A stretch of 64,000 nt of DNA, from NCBI GenBank assembly GCA_964633725.1, contig CAZWHY010000008.1, positions 23,370-87,369 of the forward strand, in the 5' to 3' direction. Positions 44,962-54,603 of this stretch are shown here, piece by piece; positions within the stretch are counted from its first letter, which is position 1; each line of letters begins with the position of its first letter. Origin of the DNA: Berkiella_A sp964633725. Lineage in GTDB: Bacteria > Pseudomonadota > Gammaproteobacteria > Berkiellales > Berkiellaceae. Both the position numbers and the translations under genes were made by a program. The notes below the pieces were generated by a model, which saw only the letters and a program-made list of their open reading frames with translations, had not been told where the DNA came from and ran no database searches.

Positions 44962-45753
44962 CTAAAGATTGTTTTTTTTCTCAAACAAAGGCTCATGCAT
45001 CCCGAGCCTTTGGGCGTCTTTTATCAAGGCTAATAAATCCTGTTGCATAATATTAAACAAGTCTTCGAAGCTATTAATCATAAAATAAATAGATTGATAA
45101 ATATCAATGCGGTAAGGTGTGCGAAAAGCATCGAGTGGTTCGAGTATTTTACGTATGGGCTTGTCGCTTTCCAGGCAATACTTTGTTTCGCCGAGCGAAG
45201 ATAATATGCCACCACCAAAAATTCGTAAACCTTCAGGTTTTTGAATCAAACCAAATTCAATGGTAAACCAGTATAGCCTTGCTAGCATTACGCGAGTCGG
45301 GTGATCTACTGTAAGACCGAGTTTGCCATACTCAAACATAAAGTCTGCATAATTTTGATTGCTGAGCAAAGGGCAATGACCAAAAATCTCATGAAAGATA
45401 TCTGGCTCTTGTAAATAGTCCATTTCTTCGCGGGTACGAATAAACGTTGCAGCTGGAAATTTCTTGTCAGCCAATAATTGGAAAAATTTTTCAAAACCAA
45501 TTAATGCAGGAACGGGATAGACTTCCCAGCCTGTGTGTGAGCGCAAGCATTCATTAACTTCTGGTATCTGGGGAATAGCTTGAGCGGTTAAGCCGATATC
45601 TGACATACCGTCAATATATTCTTGGCAGGCACGATTAGGGATGTTATTTATTTGGCGTGTGTATAAATCATGCCAGATGTTATTTTCTTTTGTAGTATAT
45701 GAAACAAAACCATTTTTATCAGGTTGTTTTGATGTATATTTGCTTTGCTTCAT
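44962..45753 (-). CDS. phhA: Phenylalanine-4-hydroxylase
   Basis: Non-heme iron, tetrahydrobiopterin-dependent enzyme that makes tyrosine from phenylalanine. It is 263 aa, the bacterial catalytic-domain-only form. The iron ligands are His121 and His126 in DIFHEIFGHCP and Glu166 in WFTIEFGLI. The product feeds the permease-aminotransferase-hppD route. It is transcribed toward the P450 gene, and a decayed duplicate lies at 42950-43190. Confidence 0.95.
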   Translation of the reverse strand: MKQSKYTSKQPDKNGFVSYTTKENNIWHDLYTRQINNIPNRACQEYIDGMSDIGLTAQAIPQIPEVNECLRSHTGWEVYPVPALIGFEKFFQLLADKKFPAATFIRTREEMDYLQEPDIFHEIFGHCPLLSNQNYADFMFEYGKLGLTVDHPTRVMLARLYWFTIEFGLIQKPEGLRIFGGGILSSLGETKYCLESDKPIRKILEPLDAFRTPYRIDIYQSIYFMINSFEDLFNIMQQDLLALIKDAQRLGMHEPLFEKKNNL

Positions 45754-45938
45754 AGTAAATGGCCATACGGTATTGTAATTACTACTTATAGTCTAACTTA
45801 AGGTACGAAACTACTCAAGTAAGTTAGTATCTTAACGATAGGTTGGTTATTGCACTGAAAAACTGTAGCCTATATCCTATGATGCTGTATCAATTGTTGA
45901 TTATGTAGTTAGAAAAAAATATAAAATGGATTATCATT

Positions 45939-46361
45939 ATGCCTAAAAACGACAAAGTTATTATAGATGGTTTAAATAAAATGTTAGAGCAAGAGCATGC
46001 TTGTGCAATTAGATATGCAACGCATGCTGCGGTTGTGAGTGGGCCATATTCTGAAGCTGTTATGGCTAGATTAAAAGAAATTAGTGGTGATGAGGTGATG
46101 CACGCTGAAAAGCTAAGAGACAGAATTTTAGCATTGGGTGGTGTACCCTCTATGCAGATTTCCACTAAAGATCTAATCGCTGCCGATAATTTAGATGAAA
46201 TTTTAGAAATTAACATAGCGGAAGAGAAAGATGCCATTGGCTCATATATAAAATTGCTAAAAAATATCCCACTAGAGAACGTTATTTTATATCAAACCAT
46301 TCAAGACATTATTCGTGATGAGCAAGAGCACTTAGAAGAATTGGAGGCTTTGCAACCTTAA
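45939..46361 (+). CDS. Bacterioferritin-like diiron protein
   Basis: A 140-aa four-helix ferritin-like protein. The paired E-x-x-H motifs of a diiron site are present: EQEHACAIRYATHAA near residues 17-30, DEVMHAEKLRDRIL near 51-64, and DEQEHLEELEAL near 128-139. It is shorter than classical bacterioferritin (about 155 aa) and fits the Bfr/DUF-type ferritin subgroup. It may store iron or protect against peroxide, and is divergent from phhA, an iron enzyme. Confidence 0.82.
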   Translation: MPKNDKVIIDGLNKMLEQEHACAIRYATHAAVVSGPYSEAVMARLKEISGDEVMHAEKLRDRILALGGVPSMQISTKDLIAADNLDEILEINIAEEKDAIGSYIKLLKNIPLENVILYQTIQDIIRDEQEHLEELEALQP

Positions 46362-46404
46362 TATACTCGATGAGCGAAGCGAATCTTGCCCCACTACTAA
46401 TTTC

Positions 46405-46664
46405 GCAGTAGTGTCCGGGGAAAACACAAAAAACTCTAAATACGTCGTCCCGGGATTTAGAGATTCTTATGAGCGAAGCGACTTAGAATCACTTAATACC
46501 CGGGATCCAGGGCATTTTTGACAAATACTGGATCCCGGATAATAAGACCTACTAATTCGTTACACTCATAAGTAGCTCTAATTTCCGGGACGACATAAAA
46601 AGTAATATGGGCTATAAAATTCAATGGCTTTTCCATAAATCCTGTTTTCCCCGGACACTACTGC
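46405..46664. mobile_element. 260-bp MITE with perfect 21-bp inverted ends
   Basis: GCAGTAGTGTCCGGGGAAAAC (21 bp minus none) is at 46405-46425 as a left end and its exact inverse at 46644-46664. Inside are nested inverted repeats: GTCGTCCCGG (46444-46453) with CCGGGACGAC (46585-46594), and CCGGGATCCAG (46500-46510) with CTGGATCCCGG (46528-46538). A GAGCGAAGCG hairpin lies near 46461-46490. There is no ORF of its own, so it would need a transposase from elsewhere. No certain target-site duplication is seen. It fills the 325-bp gap between the ferritin and scoB genes. Confidence 0.85.
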
Positions 46665-46686
46665 CCAGACTTGGGCGAGCAAAATA

Positions 46687-47343
46687 CTATAGCTGTATTT
46701 CAGGCACACTATTCGGCACTATAAGCGTCCCTGCCGTGAGTTCTTTGATTTGCTCTATTGATACACCTGGTGCTCGCTCTAATAGATGGAAGGCACCATT
46801 TTTTATCGTGAGTACAGCCAAATCTGTCACGATTTTTTTGATGCAATTCACGCCAGTCAGAGGCAATTGGCAATGGCGTAGTAGTTTGGATACCCCTTTT
46901 TTATTGGCATGGTTCATGGCGACAACAATATTATTGGCACCAGCCACTAAATCCATCGCGCCGCCCATGCCTTTGATAAGCTTGCCAGGAATCATCCAAG
47001 AGGCAATGTTACCTTGTTGATCTACTTCAAAAGCGCCCAGTACAGTCAAATCAACATGTCCGCCTCGAATCATGGCAAAACTATCACTAGAGGAGAAAAA
47101 ACTAGCGCCTAGTTGGGTAGTGACGGTTTCTTTACCCGCGTTAATTAAATCAGCATCTACTGTTTCTTCTGTTGGGTATGGTCCCATACCTAATAATCCA
47201 TTTTCAGATTGCAGGCATACATCGATATCTTTGGGAATATAATTTGCCACCAAAGTAGGGATACCTATGCCTAAATTAACATAGTAACCGTCTTTTAATT
47301 CTTGAGCGATACGCTGAGCAATTTGTTCTCTTGATAATGCCAT
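46687..47343 (-). CDS. scoB: Succinyl-CoA:3-ketoacid CoA-transferase subunit B
   Basis: One half of the enzyme that moves CoA from succinyl-CoA to acetoacetate. The catalytic glutamate is in LQSENGLLGMGPYP (Glu47), with NLGIGIPTLVANY before it. It is 218 aa. It lies 11 bp after scoA at the end of the leucine operon, so acetoacetate from HMG-CoA lyase and FahA can be activated here. Confidence 0.94.
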   Translation of the reverse strand: MALSREQIAQRIAQELKDGYYVNLGIGIPTLVANYIPKDIDVCLQSENGLLGMGPYPTEETVDADLINAGKETVTTQLGASFFSSSDSFAMIRGGHVDLTVLGAFEVDQQGNIASWMIPGKLIKGMGGAMDLVAGANNIVVAMNHANKKGVSKLLRHCQLPLTGVNCIKKIVTDLAVLTIKNGAFHLLERAPGVSIEQIKELTAGTLIVPNSVPEIQL

Positions 47344-47354
47344 GATGTTACCCT

Positions 47355-48056
47355 TCAGCTTGATTGTAATGTTTTTCTTTCTATGCGTTTTTCAAATTGA
47401 CCTTTGATAACACGGTTGACGTATATGCCGGGGATATGAATATGGTTTGGATCAAGTTCACCTGGCTCTACGATTTCTTCCACTTCAGCGACAGTGATTT
47501 TTCCCGCCGTTGCCATCATGGGGTTAAAGTTCATGGCTGTTTTGTTAAAAATAAGGTTACCCATGGTATCGGCTTTCCAGGCTTTAATGATGGCAAAGTC
47601 TGCTATGAGGCTTTCTTCTAAAATATATTTTTGCCCGTCAAATTCTCGGACGTCTTTACCCTCAGCAATAGGGGTGCCATAGCCTGTTGCCGTATAAAAT
47701 GCAGGTATGCCTGCACCACCTGCTCGTATTTTCTCAGCCAAAGTACCTTGAGGGGTTAATTCCACTTCCATTTCACCGCTGAGAAATAATTCTTCAAAAA
47801 GATTATTTTCTCCCACATAGGATGAAATCATTTTCTTTATTTGGCGTTTTTCTAATAGTTTACCCAAGCCAAAACCATCTACACCGGCATTATTCGATAT
47901 GCAGGTTAATCCTGAGATACCCAAATCATAAATTTTTTGAATCAAACCTTCGGGGATACCGCATAAGCCGAATCCACCTGCCATGATAGTCATATTATCA
48001 GTGATACCTTTTAAAGCATCATCGTAGTTTGTAACCACTTTGTTAAAACCGGACAC
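47355..48056 (-). CDS. scoA: Succinyl-CoA:3-ketoacid CoA-transferase subunit A
   Basis: CoA-binding half of the transferase, 233 aa. MAGGFGLCGIPEGLI and GAGIPAFYTATGYGT are characteristic. The start is a GTG at 48056; an AGGAGAG ribosome site six bases upstream supports it. It follows mvaB by 32 bp. Confidence 0.93.
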   Translation of the reverse strand: MSGFNKVVTNYDDALKGITDNMTIMAGGFGLCGIPEGLIQKIYDLGISGLTCISNNAGVDGFGLGKLLEKRQIKKMISSYVGENNLFEELFLSGEMEVELTPQGTLAEKIRAGGAGIPAFYTATGYGTPIAEGKDVREFDGQKYILEESLIADFAIIKAWKADTMGNLIFNKTAMNFNPMMATAGKITVAEVEEIVEPGELDPNHIHIPGIYVNRVIKGQFEKRIERKTLQSS

Positions 48057-48088
48057 AGCACTCTCCTAGTATAATATTGAGATGATTT

Positions 48089-48979
48089 TCAAGTTTTTGC
48101 CAGAATAGCATTTGCGACTTTAGAGCGATTAGGAATGCCTAATGCTTTACAAATAAAGTCTCCTGCCATAATTGTTTTGTTTAAATCCACTGATGTGGTT
48201 AAACCTAAGCCATGTAGCATATATAGCACCTCTTCTGTCGCGATATTGCCACTAGCCCCTTTAGCGTATGGGCAGCCCCCCAATCCACTGACCGAGCTAT
48301 CGATTATTGTGATATCTTCTTCCAAGCAGGCTAAAATATTTGCCAATGCCTGGCCATAAGTATCATGAAAATGTATTGCCAGATTTTGAGCGGGGATATG
48401 GGTTTGTAATTGTTTGATGAGCGCTCTTGCTCTTGATGGGGTGCCAATACCAATAGTATCGCCAATGGACACTTCGTAACAGCCCGCGTCATAAAGCGCT
48501 GTTGCAATGTCTAATACCGATTTTTCTGAAATATGACCTTCATAAGGACAGCCTAAGGCACAAGAAATATAACCCCGAACACGCATGTTGTATTTCTGCG
48601 CTTGTATGAGCAACTGTTGAAAATTATCTAAGCTTTGACGAATACTACAGTTAATGTTTTTCTGAGCAAAAGTTTCAGAGGCTGCGGTAAATACAGCAAT
48701 TTGTTTGATGCCCGCTTGATGCGCGTTTTCTAAGCCCTTAAGGTTGGGGGTTAGTGCCATAAATTGACAAGTGGAATCTTGATGAGCGAAATGCTCAGCA
48801 ATCACTTGATGGTCAGCCATTTGAGGCATCCATTTAGGGGACACAAAGCTAGTGATTTCAATTGTTTTGTGGCCAGCCGCAATGAGCTTTTCAATAAAGT
48901 GTATTTTAGTTTCTGTCGGGATGATTTTCTTCTCATTTTGCAGCCCATCCCTGGGGCCGACTTCCACTATTTTTATCAT
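48089..48979 (-). CDS. mvaB: Hydroxymethylglutaryl-CoA lyase
   Basis: TIM-barrel lyase that splits HMG-CoA into acetoacetate and acetyl-CoA, the last step of leucine breakdown. VGPRDGLQNE at the start holds the catalytic Arg and Asp, and the HMG-CoA lyase signature SGLGGCPYAKGASGN with the active-site Cys is near residue 230-240. It is 296 aa. Confidence 0.95.
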   Translation of the reverse strand: MIKIVEVGPRDGLQNEKKIIPTETKIHFIEKLIAAGHKTIEITSFVSPKWMPQMADHQVIAEHFAHQDSTCQFMALTPNLKGLENAHQAGIKQIAVFTAASETFAQKNINCSIRQSLDNFQQLLIQAQKYNMRVRGYISCALGCPYEGHISEKSVLDIATALYDAGCYEVSIGDTIGIGTPSRARALIKQLQTHIPAQNLAIHFHDTYGQALANILACLEEDITIIDSSVSGLGGCPYAKGASGNIATEEVLYMLHGLGLTTSVDLNKTIMAGDFICKALGIPNRSKVANAILAKT

Positions 48980-49000
48980 ATCGTTTATATCTTATTATTT

Positions 49001-50980
49001 TTAATCCAACTCAACCAATAGGGAGCCTTCGATAACTTGGTCGCCTGTTTGATAGTGGATGGATTTGATTTTACCATCTTTGGGGGCAGAAATTGTGTGC
49101 TCCATTTTCATGGCTTCTAGAGCGATTAATTTTTCGCCTTTGCGAACCGTATTGTCTTTTTTTGCCCATACCTTTGTAATGAGCCCCGGCATGGGGGACA
49201 AAATAGCATTGCTGTCTGATTCGTTCCCATGGTGGCTATCGTGTTCAAAAACATTGGTATCAAAATGATAAAGCTGACCTTTGTATAAGCAATATATACG
49301 GTTTTGATTATGGGTGAAAAATTCAAGGCGGTTTTTCTGGGTGTTGATTTGATACGATAAAATATTGCCAGGTTTTATTTCACCATTTATATCAATCGTA
49401 GCATCGGCACCATTTATTTTTAGGCGTAATGTGTTATGCGTAATATGTTCTATCAGTATTTTGTGGATTTGTTCGTTATGATGTATGGTAAAGGTTTCCA
49501 CTGTTGGCAAATTGATTCTAAAACAAGCATTATTTGACCAAGGCGAGGGCACTAGGTTGTCGATGGTTTTTTGTCGTTGCAAAACTTGTATCAAGCTCAC
49601 AATGGCGAGCAATTCAGAAGAGACATCAAGAGGAGGACAGATAAGGGTGTCAACATTTTTTTCGATATATTGAATATCTATACCCTTTTGAAAATCAGGG
49701 CTGGTTAGTATGGCTTTAATAAAGTCGATATTATTTTTAACACCAATAATTTGGTATTGTCCTAAAGCTTTTGATAAGTTTAGAATCGCTTGCTCTCTTG
49801 TCTCACCCCAAGCAATAACTTTACTCATTAATGGATCAAAATGAATGCTCAGTTGATCGTTTGTTTTGATACCTGTGTCTATACGAACATCGTTATTGGA
49901 TGGTGTGAAAATATTTTGTATCTTACCAATTTGAGGCAGAAAGTTTTGATTGGGATCTTCTGAATAAATGCGAGCCTCGATGGCATGGCCTTTTAATTTT
50001 ATTTTGTCTTGAGTTAAGGGGATTTTATCACCCTGGGCAATTTTAATTTGCCAAGCGACTAAATCTAATCCTGTGATCATCTCTGTGACAGGGTGCTCGA
50101 CTTGTAGGCGGGTATTCATTTCCATAAAATAGAATTCGCCGGCGGCACTCACCAAAAATTCTACAGTACCCGCACCAATGTAATTTATTGTATTTGCTGC
50201 TTTGATAGCGGCTGAGTATAGTTTTTGTTTTAACGTCTGGTTTATATTTTGAGCTGGCGCTTCTTCTATTAGTTTCTGGTGGCGACGTTGGGTTGAGCAG
50301 TCTCGCTCAAATAAGTGCACACACTGACCATGCGTATCTCGGAAAATTTGCACTTCTATATGGCGAGCTTTGATTAAGTATTTTTCCATGAATAAGGTAT
50401 CGTTGCCAAAAGCATTTAAACTCTCTTGCTTGGCTTGTCTAATGGCTTCAGACAATTCTTTTGCAGATTCAACTTTGCGCATGCCTTTGCCGCCACCACC
50501 TGCTGTGGCTTTAATTAAGACCGGATAGCCTATTTGTTTTGCGGCTTTTTCATAGGCGGCTATATTGGGCAAATCATAGTGCCCGGGGGTGGTTGGGATG
50601 CCGGCTGTTTGCATGGTTTTGATGGATTGATCTTTTAAGGCCATTAATGTAATGGCATCTGGTTTGGGGCCGATAAAAATAATACCATTATCGGCACAAG
50701 CTTGGGCAAACTCTGGGTTTTCTGACAAAAACCCATAGCCAGGATGAATCGCATCGGCGCCAGATTTTTGGGCAGCCTGCAATATTTTGTTCGTATTCAA
50801 ATAGCTGTCAGATAATTTTTCAGATCCAATACAATAGGCTTCATCTGCCATTTTAACGTGTAGAGCTTGTTTATCTGGCTCAGAAAAAACAGCGATACTA
50901 CGAATGTTAAGCTTTTGACAAGTCTTAATGATTCTGCAAGCGATTTCGCCACGATTGGCAATCAATAAAGAAGTAATCAT
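49001..50980 (-). CDS. liuD: Methylcrotonyl-CoA carboxylase biotin subunit (alpha)
   Basis: Biotin carboxylase plus biotin carrier. The start ATG at 50980 overlaps the liuC stop (ATGA); a TTG at 50992 is also in frame but less likely. The biotin carboxylase domain opens LLIANRGEIACRII and has KATAGGGGKGMR and EMNTRLQVEHPVTEM. The biotinyl lysine is in EAMKMEH near residue 624. At 659 aa it fits methylcrotonyl-CoA carboxylase; its setting with liuB and mvaB favours this over acetyl- or propionyl-CoA carboxylase. Confidence 0.92.
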   Translation of the reverse strand: MITSLLIANRGEIACRIIKTCQKLNIRSIAVFSEPDKQALHVKMADEAYCIGSEKLSDSYLNTNKILQAAQKSGADAIHPGYGFLSENPEFAQACADNGIIFIGPKPDAITLMALKDQSIKTMQTAGIPTTPGHYDLPNIAAYEKAAKQIGYPVLIKATAGGGGKGMRKVESAKELSEAIRQAKQESLNAFGNDTLFMEKYLIKARHIEVQIFRDTHGQCVHLFERDCSTQRRHQKLIEEAPAQNINQTLKQKLYSAAIKAANTINYIGAGTVEFLVSAAGEFYFMEMNTRLQVEHPVTEMITGLDLVAWQIKIAQGDKIPLTQDKIKLKGHAIEARIYSEDPNQNFLPQIGKIQNIFTPSNNDVRIDTGIKTNDQLSIHFDPLMSKVIAWGETREQAILNLSKALGQYQIIGVKNNIDFIKAILTSPDFQKGIDIQYIEKNVDTLICPPLDVSSELLAIVSLIQVLQRQKTIDNLVPSPWSNNACFRINLPTVETFTIHHNEQIHKILIEHITHNTLRLKINGADATIDINGEIKPGNILSYQINTQKNRLEFFTHNQNRIYCLYKGQLYHFDTNVFEHDSHHGNESDSNAILSPMPGLITKVWAKKDNTVRKGEKLIALEAMKMEHTISAPKDGKIKSIHYQTGDQVIEGSLLVELD

Positions 50981-51768
50981 GAATGGTTCCAATTGGGTTT
51001 TATTTTATTGAGAAACGCATTTAAGCCAATTTGTCCTTCCGTAGACACTCTGAGTTTTGCAATCGTTCTAGCGGTGAATTGCATAACATCGTCATTGATT
51101 ATAAATGGTGATAAATCATTGACTAAATAGTTTACAGCCTGTAACGCATTTGGACCATTTTTCATTAGGTTTTCTGCAGCTTTTTGAGTGGCACCACTTA
51201 GTTCTGTTGGCGCGACAATTTCTTGGCATAGCCCCATCTGTAATGCTTGTTGTGCATCAAAAACTTGGCCATGTAAAAAGCAATGTCTAGTCCATCGGGG
51301 ACCAATGGCATTAATAATAAAAGGTGAAATAATCGCTGGAATGATGCCTAATTTGGTTTCTGAAAAGCAAAACTGAGCGTCAGAGCTAACAATCGCTGTA
51401 TGGCAACATGAAATTAAGCCGATACCACCACCAAATGTTTTGCCTTGGACTGATGCAATGGTAGGCTTGGGAGAATAGTATAAAGTATGCATGAGTTTGG
51501 CTAATTTCATTGCATCATCGATGTTTTCTTCCTCTGAAAAATTGGCCATACGCTTCATCCAGCCTAAATCTGCCCCGGCTGAAAAGTTTTGACCCTCACC
51601 ATTTAAAACAATAATTCGCACTTCTGGGTTATGTATGGCCGAGGCGATAACATCCGTCAGGTGTTGTATCATAATATCATCAAAGGCATTATGTTTTTCA
51701 GGCTTGTTGAGTGTGATGGTGCCAATACCGGCATCTGAGATATCAAAAAGTATGGGTAACTGTGTCAT
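50977..51768 (-). CDS. liuC: Methylglutaconyl-CoA hydratase (enoyl-CoA hydratase family)
   Basis: Crotonase-fold enzyme that hydrates 3-methylglutaconyl-CoA to HMG-CoA. NGEGQNFSAGADLGWMKRM and VQGKTFGGGIGLISCCHTAI form the oxyanion region, and FCFSETKLGIIPAIISPF the active-site segment. It is 263 aa, overlapping liuB by 4 bp and liuD by 4 bp. Confidence 0.92.
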   Translation of the reverse strand: MTQLPILFDISDAGIGTITLNKPEKHNAFDDIMIQHLTDVIASAIHNPEVRIIVLNGEGQNFSAGADLGWMKRMANFSEEENIDDAMKLAKLMHTLYYSPKPTIASVQGKTFGGGIGLISCCHTAIVSSDAQFCFSETKLGIIPAIISPFIINAIGPRWTRHCFLHGQVFDAQQALQMGLCQEIVAPTELSGATQKAAENLMKNGPNALQAVNYLVNDLSPFIINDDVMQFTARTIAKLRVSTEGQIGLNAFLNKIKPNWNHS

Positions 51769-53372
51769 ATTCTAAAAACTCCAAATTGGGTCGAGATAAT
51801 AGGTGCATTCAACGCAGCCGATAAACTAAGGCTTAAGATCTCGCGGGTATGGATAGGATCGATGATACCATCATCCCACAACCTCGCGCTTGAATAATAA
51901 GGGTGTCCTTGCTTTTCGTATTGATTCACTATAGACGCATGAAATTCTGATTCTTCTTTTTTATCCCAAGATTGATTTTTTCTTTTTAAGTTGGCTGTTT
52001 TTACTTGGGTTAAAACACTAGCCGCTTGATCGCCGCCCATCACAGAAATTCTGGCATTGGGCCATATCCACAAGAATCTAGGATCGTAGGCTCTACCGCA
52101 CATGCCATAGTTTCCTGCGCCAAAACTGCCGCCAATAATCAATGTGATTTTAGGGACATTAGCACAGGCGACGGCCGTGACCATTTTAGCGCCGTCTTTG
52201 GCGATTCCGCCTTGTTCGTAGCGTTTTCCCACCATGAAGCCTGTAATATTTTGCAAAAATATAAGAGGAATCTTTCGTTGGCAACATAACTCTATAAAGT
52301 GCGTGCCTTTGTTGGCAGATTCTGAAAACAAAATGCCGTTATTGGCAATAATGCCAACAGGCATACCTTGTAAGTGCGCAAAACCACAGATTAGAGTCTT
52401 GCCGTATAGCGCTTTGAACTCGTGAAATTCAGAGTCGTCCACAATGCGAGCAATGATTTCTTTCACATCCATGGGCTGTCTTAAAGACTCAGGAATTAAG
52501 CCATAAATCTCTTTCGCTGGATAGCGAGGCGGTAAGGGTTTTCTTAAGGTGAAATCTAATTTTTTCTCTTTGTTCAGATTATGAATACAATCTCTCGCAA
52601 TCATTAAAGCGTGTTCATCATTTTGAGCATAATGATCGGCTACACCCGATATTTTGCAATGTGTGTCTGCACCGCCTAAGTCTTCTGCTGAGACTTCTTC
52701 ACCGGTTGCTGCTTTGACCAAAGGAGGTCCTGCTAAAAAAATAGTCGCTTGATTTTTGACCATGATACTCTCATCGCTCATCGCTGGCACATAAGCACCA
52801 CCAGCCGTACATGAGCCCATCACAATGGCTATTTGAGAGATGCCATGACTAGACATAATGGCTTGATTATAAAATATTCGGCCAAAATCATCTTTGTCGG
52901 GGAATACTTCATCTTGATAGGGTAAGTTTGCGCCACCTGAATCCACCAAATAAACACAGGGCAAATTATTTTCTCTAGCAATATCTTGTGCGCGCAGATG
53001 TTTTTTTACGGTGATAGGAAAGTATGTGCCGCCTTTGACCGTCGCATCATTCGCAATAATCATACACTCGATATTGTGTATGCGGCCAATGCCTGTAATC
53101 AAGCCACCTGCGGGTACATACTCTTTATAAAGCTCGTAACCTGCAAACAAAGAAAACTCTAAAAAAGGCGAACCAGGATCTAATAACTTATCGACTCGCT
53201 CTCGCGGTAAAAGTTTACCGCGGTCAGTATGCTTTTTTTGAGCAGCTTGACCACCTCCTTGGCTGATTTGAACACTGAGCTCTTGTAATGCAGCAACTTG
53301 TTGCTTGATATGCTGTGAGTTGCTCTTAAAAGAGTCTGATTGTGTATTTACTTTGCTGGAAATGTACGGCAT
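51765..53372 (-). CDS. liuB: Methylcrotonyl-CoA carboxylase carboxyltransferase subunit (beta)
   Basis: Carboxyltransferase partner of the biotin subunit, 535 aa. RGKLLPRERVDKLLDPGSPF is the family opening, with CVYLVDSGGANLPYQDEVFP and FLQNITGFMVGKRYEQGGIAK further on. These match MCC beta rather than propionyl-CoA carboxylase. It lies 16 bp after the thiolase gene. Confidence 0.94.
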   Translation of the reverse strand: MPYISSKVNTQSDSFKSNSQHIKQQVAALQELSVQISQGGGQAAQKKHTDRGKLLPRERVDKLLDPGSPFLEFSLFAGYELYKEYVPAGGLITGIGRIHNIECMIIANDATVKGGTYFPITVKKHLRAQDIARENNLPCVYLVDSGGANLPYQDEVFPDKDDFGRIFYNQAIMSSHGISQIAIVMGSCTAGGAYVPAMSDESIMVKNQATIFLAGPPLVKAATGEEVSAEDLGGADTHCKISGVADHYAQNDEHALMIARDCIHNLNKEKKLDFTLRKPLPPRYPAKEIYGLIPESLRQPMDVKEIIARIVDDSEFHEFKALYGKTLICGFAHLQGMPVGIIANNGILFSESANKGTHFIELCCQRKIPLIFLQNITGFMVGKRYEQGGIAKDGAKMVTAVACANVPKITLIIGGSFGAGNYGMCGRAYDPRFLWIWPNARISVMGGDQAASVLTQVKTANLKRKNQSWDKKEESEFHASIVNQYEKQGHPYYSSARLWDDGIIDPIHTREILSLSLSAALNAPIISTQFGVFRI

Positions 53373-53388
53373 TTTTTATCCATATATG

Positions 53389-54585
53389 TTAATCAACAAG
53401 ACTCACGGCGATTGCGGTCGCTTCTCCACCACCGATACATAGGCTAGCAACGCCTTTCTTTAAGCCTTTGTGTTTCAGTGCATAAATAAGGGTTGTTAAA
53501 ATTCTAGCACCCGATGCGCCAATAGGATGCCCTAGAGCACAGGCGCCTCCACGAATGTTCACTTTATCAAGGGGTAAATCTAGTTCTTTCATCGCGGCGA
53601 GTGTCACAACTGCAAAAGCTTCGTTGATTTCAAATAAATCAACATCACTGATAGACCAATTTATTTTATCTAACAAAGATTTTATCGCGCCTACAGGCGC
53701 AGTGGTAAACCAGCGGGGCTCTTGGGAGTGTGTTGTATGCGCTTCTATACGGGCTAAAATAGGCAGATTACGTTTTTGGGCTTCTTTTTGTCGCATTAAA
53801 AGATGAGCACAAGCCCCATCAGAAATCGCACTGGCATTTGCCGCTGTTACGGTACCATCTGGCTTGAATGCAGGTTTGAGCATGGGGATTTTTTCTGGCA
53901 TTGCATTCATCGGTAATTCATCTGTGTCGATGCTGAGTATTTTTTTACGAGTCTTGACTTCTACAGGCGTAATTTCATCGACAAAGGCGTTTTTCTCAAT
54001 CGCCTCTTTGGCTCGGCTTAGTGAGTTTAAAGCAAACGCATCTTGCTCTTGTCGGGTGAGATTATATTTCTGGGCACATAGTTCGGCAAATACGCCCATT
54101 AACTTGCCTTTATCATAAGCATCTTCTAGACCGTCTAAAAACATGTGATCGCTGATTGTGCCATGTCCCATTCTAAAGCCGCCTCTGGCCTTGTCGAGAA
54201 TATAGGGCGAGCGGGTCATGTTTTCCATACCGCCTGCAATGACGACTTGATTTGTGCCTGCTAAAATAGAATCTATACCTAACATAATGGCCTTCATGCC
54301 AGAACCGCACATTTTATTAATGGTTAGTGCCCCTGTTTTATCAGGCACTTGAGCAAATTTAGCAGCTTGTCTGGCGGGGGCTTGTCCTAAGCCTGCGGGT
54401 AATACACACCCCATAATGACTTCATCAATGTCACTGGGGTTAAAACGAACGGAAGATAATGTCGCTTGAATAGCTTGGCCACCTAATTGAGGGCTGGTCA
54501 TGGTGCTAAAGCAGCCTTGAAATTTTCCAATAGGGGTACGTTTTGTTGCTACGATGACAATAGGGTTATCTGATTCAGAATGCAT
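53389..54585 (-). CDS. Acetyl-CoA acetyltransferase (thiolase)
   Basis: Condenses or cleaves acetoacetyl-CoA. The catalytic cysteine is Cys93 in NKMCGSGMKAI; GGACALGHPIGASGARI gives the histidine near 354 and CIGGGEATA the second cysteine near the C-terminus. It is 398 aa. Placed between liuA and liuB, it finishes the path by splitting acetoacetyl-CoA made by ScoAB into two acetyl-CoA, and could also act on 2-methylacetoacetyl-CoA from isoleucine. Confidence 0.93.
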   Translation of the reverse strand: MHSESDNPIVIVATKRTPIGKFQGCFSTMTSPQLGGQAIQATLSSVRFNPSDIDEVIMGCVLPAGLGQAPARQAAKFAQVPDKTGALTINKMCGSGMKAIMLGIDSILAGTNQVVIAGGMENMTRSPYILDKARGGFRMGHGTISDHMFLDGLEDAYDKGKLMGVFAELCAQKYNLTRQEQDAFALNSLSRAKEAIEKNAFVDEITPVEVKTRKKILSIDTDELPMNAMPEKIPMLKPAFKPDGTVTAANASAISDGACAHLLMRQKEAQKRNLPILARIEAHTTHSQEPRWFTTAPVGAIKSLLDKINWSISDVDLFEINEAFAVVTLAAMKELDLPLDKVNIRGGACALGHPIGASGARILTTLIYALKHKGLKKGVASLCIGGGEATAIAVSLVD

Positions 54586-54603
54586 AATATTATCCTGCTA
54601 TTA

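Noticed and set aside
44986..45010. AAAGGCTC / GAGCCTTT hairpin as a terminator of phhA
   Set aside because: It lies inside the coding region and has no T-run on the downstream side of the minus strand. It is also duplicated in the remnant because it is part of the gene.
46607..47020. Open frame of 137 codons on the plus strand
   Set aside because: Antisense to scoB and running into the MITE; no ribosome site or domain.
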